A stretch of DNA of 11,571 nt from an uncultured Anaerolineales bacterium (GTDB taxonomy: Bacteria > Chloroflexota > Anaerolineae > Anaerolineales > Villigracilaceae), in NCBI GenBank assembly GCA_937928015.1, contig CALFXA010000230.1, positions 1-11,571 on the forward strand, in the 5' to 3' direction. A program made the position numbers and the translations under genes. Below are positions 6,759 to 11,571 of the stretch, piece by piece. Each line of letters begins with the position of its first letter. The first letter of the stretch is position 1. The notes beneath the pieces are model-generated. The model was not told where the DNA came from. It saw nothing but the letters and a program-made list of their open reading frames with translations, and did no database searches.

Positions 6759-7516
6759 TAGTTCGATTCGCAGGCTAGACCGTTGCCATCGCGGTCGAGG
6801 TTATGGATATCGCCAACGCCCAAGGATACACAGTAGTTGTAGCAGGCTTGCGCGCTGGATTGGCTGCCGAAGTCGGAGCAATTGAGAGTATCACCTGAGC
6901 ATGGACAAACTGCGGATGCTGGGCCAGTAGTGGGACCAATCGTCGGGCTGAGGTAGACGAATGGGGTCGAGGTAGGAATGAGGGTTATAGTGGGACGAAC
7001 GGTTTGCGTTGGAAACGGGGACTTAGTAGGCCGTGCGGTGCGGGTTTCAGTGGGCAAACCAAGTGTTTGTTGAATTCTGGGAGTATTGTAGGTCGAGGGG
7101 GTTGGAGTGATTCCCCCGTCCAGGGCGCCAATGGTCATACCTAGGAATGTTGTCCCGCAACAGCAAAGGACAATGGTAGACAGGATCGATACGATGGCGT
7201 TGGCGGGCTTGGCCGTGGACCACTTCCAAAGCCGCTTAAATCGACCATCATCCTGACTGGAAATATTAGGGGCTGGCTGGTCATCTGTGGCTGAGAATTG
7301 CAGGCGTGCTCGTTGAGCGGGAGCGGGCTTTGGGCTGCCGACCTGTTTTGAAAAGGATATGCCTGTACCTGGGACGCCAACCGTGGTGCGCACGCCGCGC
7401 TTGCCAAAATTGACTGAGCCGCCACGGCCGCCGAGAGAGGTGCTGATCCCAGACTTGCTGAAGTTCAGCTTTACACCTGGTAAGATTTTGATCGATTTTC
7501 GAAAGCGAAGTGGCAT
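6758..7516 (-). CDS. DUF4236 - transmembrane - Excalibur domain protein
   Basis: 252 aa with three recognisable parts. Residues 1-58 are a DUF4236 domain (RFRKSIKILPGVKLNFSKSG, then GGRGGSVNFGKRGVRTTVGV and PGTGISFSK). Residues about 105-132 are one membrane helix with a CCC run (IVLCCCGTTFLG), preceded by basic residues, so DUF4236 should be cytoplasmic. Residues 135-200 are a Thr/Pro-rich extracellular stalk. Residues 204-250 are an Excalibur calcium-binding motif: Cys at 204, 206, 213, 225, 229 and 249, with DRDGNGLACE (241-250) as the EF-hand-like loop. The start ATG 7516 has a near-perfect GGGAGGT ribosome site. Excalibur domains are usually extracellular and found with surface nucleases or proteases. 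None is seen here, so the protein may be a sensor, anchor or exclusion factor. Biochemical role unknown. Confidence 0.85.
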   Translation of the reverse strand: MPLRFRKSIKILPGVKLNFSKSGISTSLGGRGGSVNFGKRGVRTTVGVPGTGISFSKQVGSPKPAPAQRARLQFSATDDQPAPNISSQDDGRFKRLWKWSTAKPANAIVSILSTIVLCCCGTTFLGMTIGALDGGITPTPSTYNTPRIQQTLGLPTETRTARPTKSPFPTQTVRPTITLIPTSTPFVYLSPTIGPTTGPASAVCPCSGDTLNCSDFGSQSSAQACYNYCVSLGVGDIHNLDRDGNGLACESN

Positions 7517-7549
7517 AGTTACCTCCCAATCTAGGGAACAATTTTGAGC

Positions 7550-7729
7550 CTATTCTTGATCCTTCGAATGTTGTTCATTCATTCCCAGCAAAAAGAATGC
7601 GAATAAAACCATGAATATCAGGTAGAACGATACTTCGTGATCGTCGAAAAATGACCATGTGAGACCCCAAAGCACGAACTGGGCAATAAGAAAAAACCAT
7701 TCCCGTTTGGTGAGAAGTCCTTTAAGCAT
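7550..7729 (-). CDS. Small membrane protein, 59 aa
   Basis: Unrecognised short gene. Starting at ATG (7727-7729) it reads MLKGLLTKREWFFLIAQFVL and ends NEQHSKDQE at TAG (7550-7552). Two hydrophobic segments, about 11-27 and 34-50 (VSFYLIFMVLFAFFLLGM), are separated by the acidic turn FFDDHE; the N-terminus is basic, so a hairpin with both ends inside is likely. A GGGGAG ribosome site lies 4 bases ahead of the start, and the gene begins only 8 bases after the repressor stop and ends 33 bases before the next gene. Spacing, ribosome site and membrane-type composition support a real gene in the repressor operon. Confidence 0.7.
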   Translation of the reverse strand: MLKGLLTKREWFFLIAQFVLWGLTWSFFDDHEVSFYLIFMVLFAFFLLGMNEQHSKDQE

Positions 7730-7737
7730 GCTCTCCC

Positions 7738-8127
7738 CTACTTGCGCTGCGCCTCGGGTTTGAAGTTAGCCGAGCGTGCCGCGACTTCTGCCTTTTTGCG
7801 CTTCTCAATTTTCATGAGGGCAATCTGACGCATTTCTTCCTGCTCATCGGCGGGCATTTGATCGAGCAGAAACTTCCAGTCTTCAAATTTCACTTCATCG
7901 TCAGGCCCAGGAGGCAGTAACCCTGCTTTACGAAATACTGTAATTGGGGATATTCCAAAACCATGCGCGAGGGCTATCAACGCATCAGGCTCTGGCTTTG
8001 TTCTTCGCATGTTGACATAGCTGCTAATAACTTGGCGATTAAGGCCAGAAGCGCGAGCTAAGTCTGCTTGAGACCAGCCGCGCGTTTCCATCTCGCTAAG
8101 TATCCAATCACTAAATAGTGTGTCCAC
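7738..8127 (-). CDS. XRE-family (lambda cI/Cro-type HTH) transcriptional regulator
   Basis: 129 aa. An N-terminal HTH of the XRE/Cro-cI family spans about residues 5-62: ILSEMETRGWSQADLARASG, then LNRQVISSYVNMRRTKPEPD and ALIALAHGFGISPITVFRKA. In this family the SQADLARASGLNRQVISSYV stretch is the helix-turn-helix. The C-terminal half is charged and helical (MPADEQEEMRQIALMKIEKR) with no peptidase-type LexA/cI cleavage domain, so SOS autocleavage is not expected. The start is GTG 8127. It has no good ribosome site, so a leaderless or weakly translated message, or an internal ATG at 8088-8090 (METRG), is possible. It heads the leftward operon and is divergent from the early operon, with operator-like repeats between them; likely the element's maintenance repressor. 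Confidence 0.85.
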   Translation of the reverse strand: MDTLFSDWILSEMETRGWSQADLARASGLNRQVISSYVNMRRTKPEPDALIALAHGFGISPITVFRKAGLLPPGPDDEVKFEDWKFLLDQMPADEQEEMRQIALMKIEKRKKAEVAARSANFKPEAQRK

Positions 8128-8187
8128 AGGTGGTGATATTTTGTCTCATAAATAGTAATCAAGTGGATGCTAGTTTGTCGTCATTGC

Positions 8188-8216
8188 TTGACAAAATTTA
8201 AACGATGGTGTAATAT
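8188..8216 (+). promoter_or_regulatory. Rightward sigma70-type promoter of the early operon
   Basis: TTGACA (8188-8193, perfect -35) and TAATAT (8211-8216, -10) are separated by exactly 17 bases. Transcription should start near 8222-8224, giving a leader of about 48 bases before ATG 8271. The near-consensus strength suits a promoter that must be held off by a repressor. Confidence 0.8.
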
Positions 8217-8224
8217 GTCGTCAA
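8196..8224 (-). promoter_or_regulatory. Possible leftward promoter for the repressor operon
   Basis: On the - strand TTGACG (8224 to 8219) and TTAAAT (8201 to 8196) are 17 bases apart, a moderate sigma70 match lying on top of the rightward promoter. Start would be near 8188, about 60 bases before GTG 8127. The overlap would make the two promoters mutually exclusive. The -10 box matches only 4 of 6 positions, so this is tentative. Confidence 0.4.
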
Positions 8225-8270
8225 GTGATTACATAAAGAAATCACACGGAGACAATAGGAGCGAGGACGA

Positions 8271-8528
8271 ATGACAGACAAGAAATTCACCCACATCGGC
8301 GTTGAGACCCGCACTCAAAAACAGATCGCCATCCTGGCGAGGATCCAACCCGCGCCGACATCCATGTACGAGCTGGTCGCGGCCTGGACCGCAGATGCCT
8401 GGGAAGATGCCAAGCTGGCGGGCCTGGTGACCGACGCCATGTTGGAACCGACAGCCGCCCCCGAGGCCGTTGCTGTAGAAACGTCTGTCGCGCCGCGCCG
8501 CCGTCAGCGCATTGGGAGGGATTTCTAA
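8271..8528 (+). CDS. Small protein, possible ribbon-helix-helix regulator
   Basis: 85 aa, first gene of the rightward operon. A short beta-like stretch (FTHIGVET, 6-13) is followed by two helical stretches (TQKQIAILARI and SMYELVAAWTADAWEDAKLA, about 14-51), the strand-helix-helix order of Arc/MetJ-type DNA-binding proteins. The C-terminal third is Ala/Pro-rich ending in a basic patch (RRRQRIGRDF). The start ATG 8271 follows GGAGCGAGGA. First position after the regulated promoter is where phages often keep Cro, Arc or anti-repressor proteins, but the fold call is from pattern only. Confidence 0.65.
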   Translation: MTDKKFTHIGVETRTQKQIAILARIQPAPTSMYELVAAWTADAWEDAKLAGLVTDAMLEPTAAPEAVAVETSVAPRRRQRIGRDF

Positions 8529-8529
8529 G

Positions 8530-8751
8530 ATGACGCACCTCAAGATCACAGCCGAACCAGTCCCTGGGTACCAAACATCACGGGTGTTGACCAATATCTC
8601 ACGGGCAAAGAAAGCGGGCGTGCCAGTTTGCCAGGCTTGTGGAAAACCTCTGACCGACCCGATCAGCATCAAACGCGGGTATGGAAATGATTGCTGGGCC
8701 GCACTCACCATCGCCATCGTGATCGATATTCCAAGTGCTGTGGAGGCCTGA
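8530..8751 (+). CDS. DUF6011-type zinc-finger small protein
   Basis: 73 aa. The core CQACGKPLTDPISIKRGYGN followed by DCW (Cys34, Cys37, Cys55; Gly50, Gly52) fits the DUF6011 pattern CxxCGxxLxDPxSxxxGxGxxC, a small treble-clef-like metal site common in phages and mobile elements of GC-rich bacteria. The N-terminal part (LKITAEPVPGYQTSRVL) is beta-like; the C-terminus is a short hydrophobic helix. The start ATG 8530 lies 1 base after the upstream stop, with GGGAGG 9 bases before it; an in-frame upstream start would overlap that gene. Function of the family is unknown; nucleic-acid binding is a reasonable guess. Confidence 0.75.
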   Translation: MTHLKITAEPVPGYQTSRVLTNISRAKKAGVPVCQACGKPLTDPISIKRGYGNDCWAALTIAIVIDIPSAVEA

Positions 8752-8752
8752 C

Positions 8753-8998
8753 ATGACCACCAAGAAAGACGGGCGCAAGGCCCGCGCACTCTCAAACGCC
8801 AACCCCAGCCGACGCGGTCCCAAGAAGGCTCGCAAGGTTGTCAAGCGCGATACCAAGGAAGACTTGCAGAAGCGCATCGATGCGGTGGTAGCAGCCGCCA
8901 AGGCACAGGAACAGGCCGAGGCCTCGGGCGTGGACGTAGTCCGCAGCTACGGCCGCCATGCCTACACACAGCGCGTCCGCGCTTCGAGGCTGGGATGA
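8753..8998 (+). CDS. Small basic protein of unknown function
   Basis: 81 aa, not recognised. Residues 1-45 are rich in Lys and Arg (DGRKARALSNANPSRRGPKK), suggesting nucleic-acid binding and little fold. A helix follows (DLQKRIDAVVAAAKAQEQAE, 37-56), and the end is VVRSYGRHAYTQRVRASRLG. The start ATG 8753 follows GAGG at 7 bases and sits 1 base past the DUF6011 stop. Its stop overlaps the next start (ATGA). A CTG/TTG start at 8735 is possible but adds only residues overlapping the upstream gene. Confidence 0.65.
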   Translation: MTTKKDGRKARALSNANPSRRGPKKARKVVKRDTKEDLQKRIDAVVAAAKAQEQAEASGVDVVRSYGRHAYTQRVRASRLG

Positions 8999-9138
8999 GC
9001 CAGATTGCGCCCGCCTGCACAGCCTGGCTGATCCCGCTGCTGGTATTTGGCGGGCTGGCCTTCCTGGCCTGGTCGTTGGAGATCTTTATCTGGCTGACCA
9101 CGCCGCCCAGTGAGCGCAATAACAACGATCAGCCGTGA
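8995..9138 (+). CDS. Small single-TM protein, 47 aa
   Basis: Short unrecognised gene starting at the ATGA overlap with the upstream stop and ending at TGA 9136-9138. It reads MSQIAPACTAWLIPLLVFGG onward, with one hydrophobic span (about 9-35) and a polar, Asn-rich tail (SERNNNDQP). Tight coupling at both ends and a clean membrane-type composition support it. It lies next to a larger membrane protein, so the two could act together; the role is unknown. Confidence 0.6.
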   Translation: MSQIAPACTAWLIPLLVFGGLAFLAWSLEIFIWLTTPPSERNNNDQP

Positions 9139-9188
9139 TGGTGGAGCTCTTGATTTCATCCTACCCACAAGATAACAGGTCCCAAGAC

Positions 9189-9533
9189 ATGAATCCACAA
9201 ATGGCAAACGAATGGCCGCTGATTGGCCTGATCCTGGCTCTGGTGCTCATCTACGCCGCGGGCGTGGCCTTCTGGACCCGCCTGGTTGCCAAGGCCAAGC
9301 TGCGCGGGCAGACCATCTGGCACGTGATCGTGGGAGTGGCGGGCGTGGTCGCCCTGGGCGGGCTGCGGCTGGGAGCCGACGTGGTCATCTTCTACACCGT
9401 GTGCTTCGGCGTGGCTGCCATCCCGATGGCCATCGAATATTTCACCCGCCTCAACGAGGAAGAGCGCGAGACGCAGAAGATCATGGAGGAGCAGACCGAG
9501 CATGTCGACGCCAGCGCAAGTCGGGAAGAGTGA
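9189..9533 (+). CDS. Small multi-TM protein of unknown function
   Basis: 114 aa, not recognised. Three hydrophobic segments are visible: WPLIGLILALVLIYAAGVAF (near the N-terminus), TIWHVIVGVAGVVALGGL and DVVIFYTVCFGVAAIPMAIE. They are followed by a charged cytoplasmic-type tail (RLNEEERETQKIMEEQTE). This resembles many small phage or element membrane proteins, including holins, but no diagnostic motif is present. I chose ATG 9189 (AGG 9 bases upstream). An alternative ATG at 9138 overlapping the previous stop (TGATG) would add a polar 17-residue extension. The 3' end overlaps the next gene by 32 bases. Confidence 0.65.
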   Translation: MNPQMANEWPLIGLILALVLIYAAGVAFWTRLVAKAKLRGQTIWHVIVGVAGVVALGGLRLGADVVIFYTVCFGVAAIPMAIEYFTRLNEEERETQKIMEEQTEHVDASASREE

Positions 9534-9720
9534 ATACAACGCGGCGCTGGCCAGGGCGCGCGAGGCCAACAGCGAGACCCGCAAGCACCTGCGGCACATG
9601 CTCCAGGAGACCTCCTCGAACGTGATCCGCGCGCTGGTGGCCAGCATCCTGCTGGAGATCGGCGAGAACGACGAAGCAATCCACAGGCTCGATCAGATCG
9701 GGCGAACGTTGAAAACCTAA
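9502..9720 (+). CDS. Small helical protein, 72 aa
   Basis: Not recognised. It is predicted to be mostly alpha-helical and charged (SEYNAALARAREANSETRKH, then NVIRALVASILLEIGENDEA). The start ATG 9502 overlaps the upstream membrane-protein gene by 32 bases in a different frame and has GGAGGAG about 10 bases before it. The overlap and ribosome site support translation. It is the last protein gene before the hairpin and tRNA. No cysteine cluster, signal peptide or TM segment is seen. Confidence 0.6.
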   Translation: MSTPAQVGKSEYNAALARAREANSETRKHLRHMLQETSSNVIRALVASILLEIGENDEAIHRLDQIGRTLKT

Positions 9721-9772
9721 CCATTGGAATATCGCTGTGGCTTTACTGGTACTCGACCGCCGCAGCGTTTCC

Positions 9773-9797
9773 CCCAGGGTGACCCCAACACCCTGGG
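9773..9797 (+). terminator. 9-bp hairpin just ahead of the tRNA gene
   Basis: CCCAGGGTG (9773-9781) pairs perfectly with CACCCTGGG (9789-9797) around ACCCCAA. It ends 3 bases before the tRNA-like gene. No T-run follows, so it may be a processing or attenuation hairpin (for example a landing site for 5' tRNA maturation) rather than a strong terminator. The 52 bases before it (9721-9772) hold nothing I can identify. Confidence 0.5.
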
Positions 9798-9800
9798 CAC

Positions 9801-9871
9801 GCGGGAGTAGCTCAGCGGCTGAGCGCGTGCTTACCCCACACGAGTCCGAGGTTCGAATCCTCGCTCCCGCC
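9801..9871 (+). tRNA. tRNA-Gly-like gene with abnormal anticodon arm
   Basis: 71 nt. Acceptor GCGGGAG/CTCCCGC (7 bp, identical to the common bacterial tRNA-Gly acceptor), U8-A9, D-stem GCTC/GAGC with a 7-base loop, T-arm CGAGG-TTCGAAT-CCTCG (5 bp) and discriminator C at 9871; CCA is not encoded. The anticodon arm is CGTGC-TTACCCC-ACACG: four pairs plus a C-A mismatch at 31-39. Position U33 is followed by ACC (reads glycine GGU) and then an unusual C37. The variable loop has only 4 bases. The cloverleaf is clear, but an unmodified A34 tRNA-Gly with C37 would be abnormal. It could be a degenerate element-borne tRNA, a variant decoder or a tRNA-like RNA. Confidence 0.75.
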
Positions 9872-9872
9872 C

Positions 9873-9888
9873 TCGGTCGATAGACCGA
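9873..9888 (+). other. 6-bp hairpin after the tRNA gene
   Basis: TCGGTC (9873-9878) and GACCGA (9883-9888) pair around a GATA tetraloop, 1 base beyond the tRNA discriminator. It is followed by AAACGCATCTCTCTCTC and not by a T-run. It may mark the 3' trailer for tRNA processing. The remaining bases up to 9950 hold no gene. Confidence 0.45.
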
Positions 9889-9958
9889 AACGCATCTCTC
9901 TCTCAGGGCCAGCGCGCACGCCAGCTGTAGAGCGCGCGGCCCCAAATGAAAGGACGAC

Positions 9959-11571
9959 ATGGAAACACAAACTGTAGTGCTCGACCTGCTTCACGATAAC
10001 CCGTACCAGCCGCGCCTGGTGGACGACCCCGCCCACATCGAGAAACTGGCGCGCAGCATCGCCGCCGACGGGCTGCAGCAGCTTCCCAAGGCCCGCAAGG
10101 TGGAGGTTTGGTATCAGCTGGCCTTCGGCCACTCCCGCCGCAAGGCCTTCGAGTGGCTTGCGAAGAATTACGAGGCCCAAGGCCTGCCAGACCGTTATGA
10201 CGGCTACATCGCCATGCCCGTCGAGATCGAGGACCTGAGCGACGAGGCCATGTTCCGCCTGGCCGTGACTGAAAACGTCCAGCGCAAGGATCTGGACCCG
10301 ATCGAGATGGCCAAGTCGATGAAGGCCTACCGCGACCAGTTCGGCAAGACCTCGGCTGAGATCGGCGCGCTGTACGGCATGAGTGACGCCACCGTGCGCG
10401 GCATGGTTCGCCTGCTGGAATTGCCTGAGCCTGCGCAGATGGCCCTCTCGAAGGGCGAGATCTCGCAGGGCACGGCACGCGCCCTGCTGGCCGTGCAGAA
10501 GATCATCCCCACGCAGGACGTTCCCGAAGTCCTGAAGCGGATCAAGTCCAAGGAGGGCGAAGAAACGCCTGAAAGCGTGATTGAGGATTACATCCGCTTT
10601 ACTATCCATGCGAATGCAATGTGGGGAGATGGTAACGATGGGAAGCCTCGCTCGTCCTGGCACGGCGGCTGGCTGTTGGATATGAAGAACTTCCCCAACC
10701 AGCACCTGCCCGAGATCAAGGGCGAAGAGGTCTTCGATCTGCTGGGCATCAAGCCGAGCCAGCGCCTGCAGAACTGTGTCAAGGCGGCTGCCGACGCCGA
10801 TGCGCTGGCGCGCATGTGGGAGACATCGGACTTCGAGCAGGACCACCCGCTGGGGGAAAAACTCGCCCACCTGATCGACCCGCCCGCCTGCACGGCCTGC
10901 CCCTTCTACGTCAGGATCAACGGCTCGCACTACTGCGGCGTGAAGGCCTGCCACGAGCGCAAGTCCAAGGCCTGGCGCGCGAACAAGATCCACATGGCCA
11001 GCAAGGAACTGAAGATTGCCATCTACCAGCCCAGCGACGGGAAATACAAAATCCTCGACCATCACGACAGCGGGCAGAAGCGGCTCTACACCAAACGCCA
11101 TGCCGACCTGCGCCTGCTCGATAAGGATGCCATCAAGGGCTACCACTGGCAGTCATTGGAAGGCATGGACGATGACGTGATGCGCGTGGTCATCGTGGGC
11201 GAGACGATCAAAAAGCTGGAGCAGGTCGCCAAGACGCTGCGCGCAGAGGCCGAGACCGAGGAGCATGCCAGCCTGACCGCTGAGCAGATGTTCACAAAAA
11301 TGCGCTCCAAAATCTGGGACGCACTGGCCTGGGAAGCCAGCGCTACGCTGAAGCAGGCCTTCGACGGCCTCTCCGACACGCTCGTACGGGCGCTGAATGA
11401 GTGGAATGAGTTCGATGTCAGCGACACCGCGCAGGAACATGCGCCGCAGCAAGACGCGCCCGAGTATGCCGACTTTTTGCGCCGCATGCTGGCTATCGAT
11501 CTCCTCGAAGATTCCTTTTTCTCCCGCTTCGCTGGCTGCCAGAGCCCTGCCGAATTGCTGGCCTATCTGAC
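9959..11571 (+). CDS. ParB/Spo0J-family protein with cysteine cluster (runs off window)
   Basis: At least 537 residues; open at the right edge. Residues about 8-115 form a ParB/Srx-type N-terminal domain: NPYQPR (14-19), ADGLQQL (36-42), GHSRRKA (57-63, matching ParB box II GERRxRA) and ENVQRKDLDPIE (105-116). A helix-turn-helix follows (TSAEIGALYGMSDATVRGMV, then LLELPEPAQMALSKGEISQG). Residues 311, 314, 326 and 331 are Cys (C-x2-C-x11-C-x4-C), a likely zinc site in a region absent from ordinary ParB; the rest is charged and helical. Start ATG 9959 has AGGA close upstream. Chromosomal ParB is about 290 aa, so this is the long form found on phages and plasmids. Role: partition-type CTPase/DNA clamp or element-specific DNA-binding factor. 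No ParA gene lies upstream. Box II has Ser59 where ParB has Arg, so CTPase activity is uncertain. Confidence 0.85.
   Translation, partial: METQTVVLDLLHDNPYQPRLVDDPAHIEKLARSIAADGLQQLPKARKVEVWYQLAFGHSRRKAFEWLAKNYEAQGLPDRYDGYIAMPVEIEDLSDEAMFRLAVTENVQRKDLDPIEMAKSMKAYRDQFGKTSAEIGALYGMSDATVRGMVRLLELPEPAQMALSKGEISQGTARALLAVQKIIPTQDVPEVLKRIKSKEGEETPESVIEDYIRFTIHANAMWGDGNDGKPRSSWHGGWLLDMKNFPNQHLPEIKGEEVFDLLGIKPSQRLQNCVKAAADADALARMWETSDFEQDHPLGEKLAHLIDPPACTACPFYVRINGSHYCGVKACHERKSKAWRANKIHMASKELKIAIYQPSDGKYKILDHHDSGQKRLYTKRHADLRLLDKDAIKGYHWQSLEGMDDDVMRVVIVGETIKKLEQVAKTLRAEAETEEHASLTAEQMFTKMRSKIWDALAWEASATLKQAFDGLSDTLVRALNEWNEFDVSDTAQEHAPQQDAPEYADFLRRMLAIDLLEDSFFSRFAGCQSPAELLAYL

Larger units (their letters stand above)
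8141..8255. promoter_or_regulatory. Operator-like repeats of the switch region
   Basis: The octamer TGTCGTCA occurs at 8176-8183 and 8216-8223, exactly 40 bases apart on the same face of the helix. Each begins an 18-base imperfect dyad running TGTC...GACA (8176-8193) or TGT...ACA (8216-8233). The first abuts the rightward -35 box and the second covers the rightward -10/start region. TTGTCTC (8141-8147) and its reverse complement GAGACAA (8249-8255) flank the set. GTGATT/AATCAC (8225-8230, 8240-8245) adds a 6-bp inverted repeat in the leader. Binding by the adjacent XRE protein is an inference. Confidence 0.5.

Noticed and set aside
9801..9871. The tRNA-like gene as the partner att copy of the tRNA-Pro remnant
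   Set aside because: Acceptor sequences differ (GCGGGAG against CGGGGCG) and orientation is opposite; only the generic T-loop is shared.
9812..11146. 444-aa open frame on the - strand antisense to the ParB-family gene
   Set aside because: It is a shadow of the GC-rich + strand coding frame, which has clear ParB boxes, a ribosome site and a Cys cluster; the antisense product shows no domain, and the frame also runs through part of the tRNA.

Overview
The window joins two unlike regions. Bases 1-6286 look like ordinary chromosome of a GC-rich bacterium. Bases from about 6317 to the right edge look like one end of an integrated mobile element (prophage or integrative element) inserted in a tRNA gene. 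No 16S rRNA or other marker is present. The gene content, the UgpA/UgpE-style sugar ABC permeases, the DUF4236-Excalibur protein and the AACCTGCAA-type intergenic repeats fit Chloroflexota (Anaerolineae-like), but this host assignment is an inference.

Left region (1-6206, all + strand, tightly packed, several start/stop overlaps): a sugar-uptake and sugar-breakdown operon. It holds the end of a MalF-type permease, a MalG-type permease, a GH4 (MelA-like) alpha-galactosidase, a secreted lipoprotein of the GH114 endo-alpha-1,4-polygalactosaminidase family, a LacD-like tagatose-1,6-bisphosphate aldolase, a PfkB sugar kinase and a 1-phosphofructokinase/LacC-type kinase. Read together: a surface enzyme cuts an alpha-1,4-galactose/galactosamine polymer, the ABC transporter imports the fragments, GH4 splits them inside the cell, and the kinases plus LacD send the sugar through the tagatose branch into triose phosphates. 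The operon ends at a strong hairpin at 6247-6276.

Junction (6287-6339): the 3' half of a proline-type tRNA, on the - strand, stops abruptly at the anticodon stem. A 6-bp inverted repeat lies across the breakpoint. This is the usual scar of site-specific integration into a tRNA gene. No integrase is visible, so it probably lies at the other end of the element, outside the window.

Element, leftward operon (8127 down to 6390, - strand): an XRE-family repressor, an unlisted 59-aa membrane protein, a DUF4236-TM-Excalibur protein and a 122-aa two-TM protein. All are packed between the repressor and the att site, the position where prophages often keep lysogeny-expressed exclusion or defence genes.

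Element, rightward operon (8271 to beyond 11571, + strand): it starts from a very good sigma70-type promoter with repeated operator-like octamers. It encodes a possible ribbon-helix-helix protein, a DUF6011 zinc-finger protein, a small basic protein, two small membrane proteins and a 72-aa helical protein. These are followed by a 9-bp hairpin, an odd 71-nt tRNA-Gly-like gene and a large ParB-family protein with a four-cysteine cluster, which runs off the window. The whole has the layout of a lambda-like switch, with repressor and membrane cassette on one side and early/partition genes on the other.
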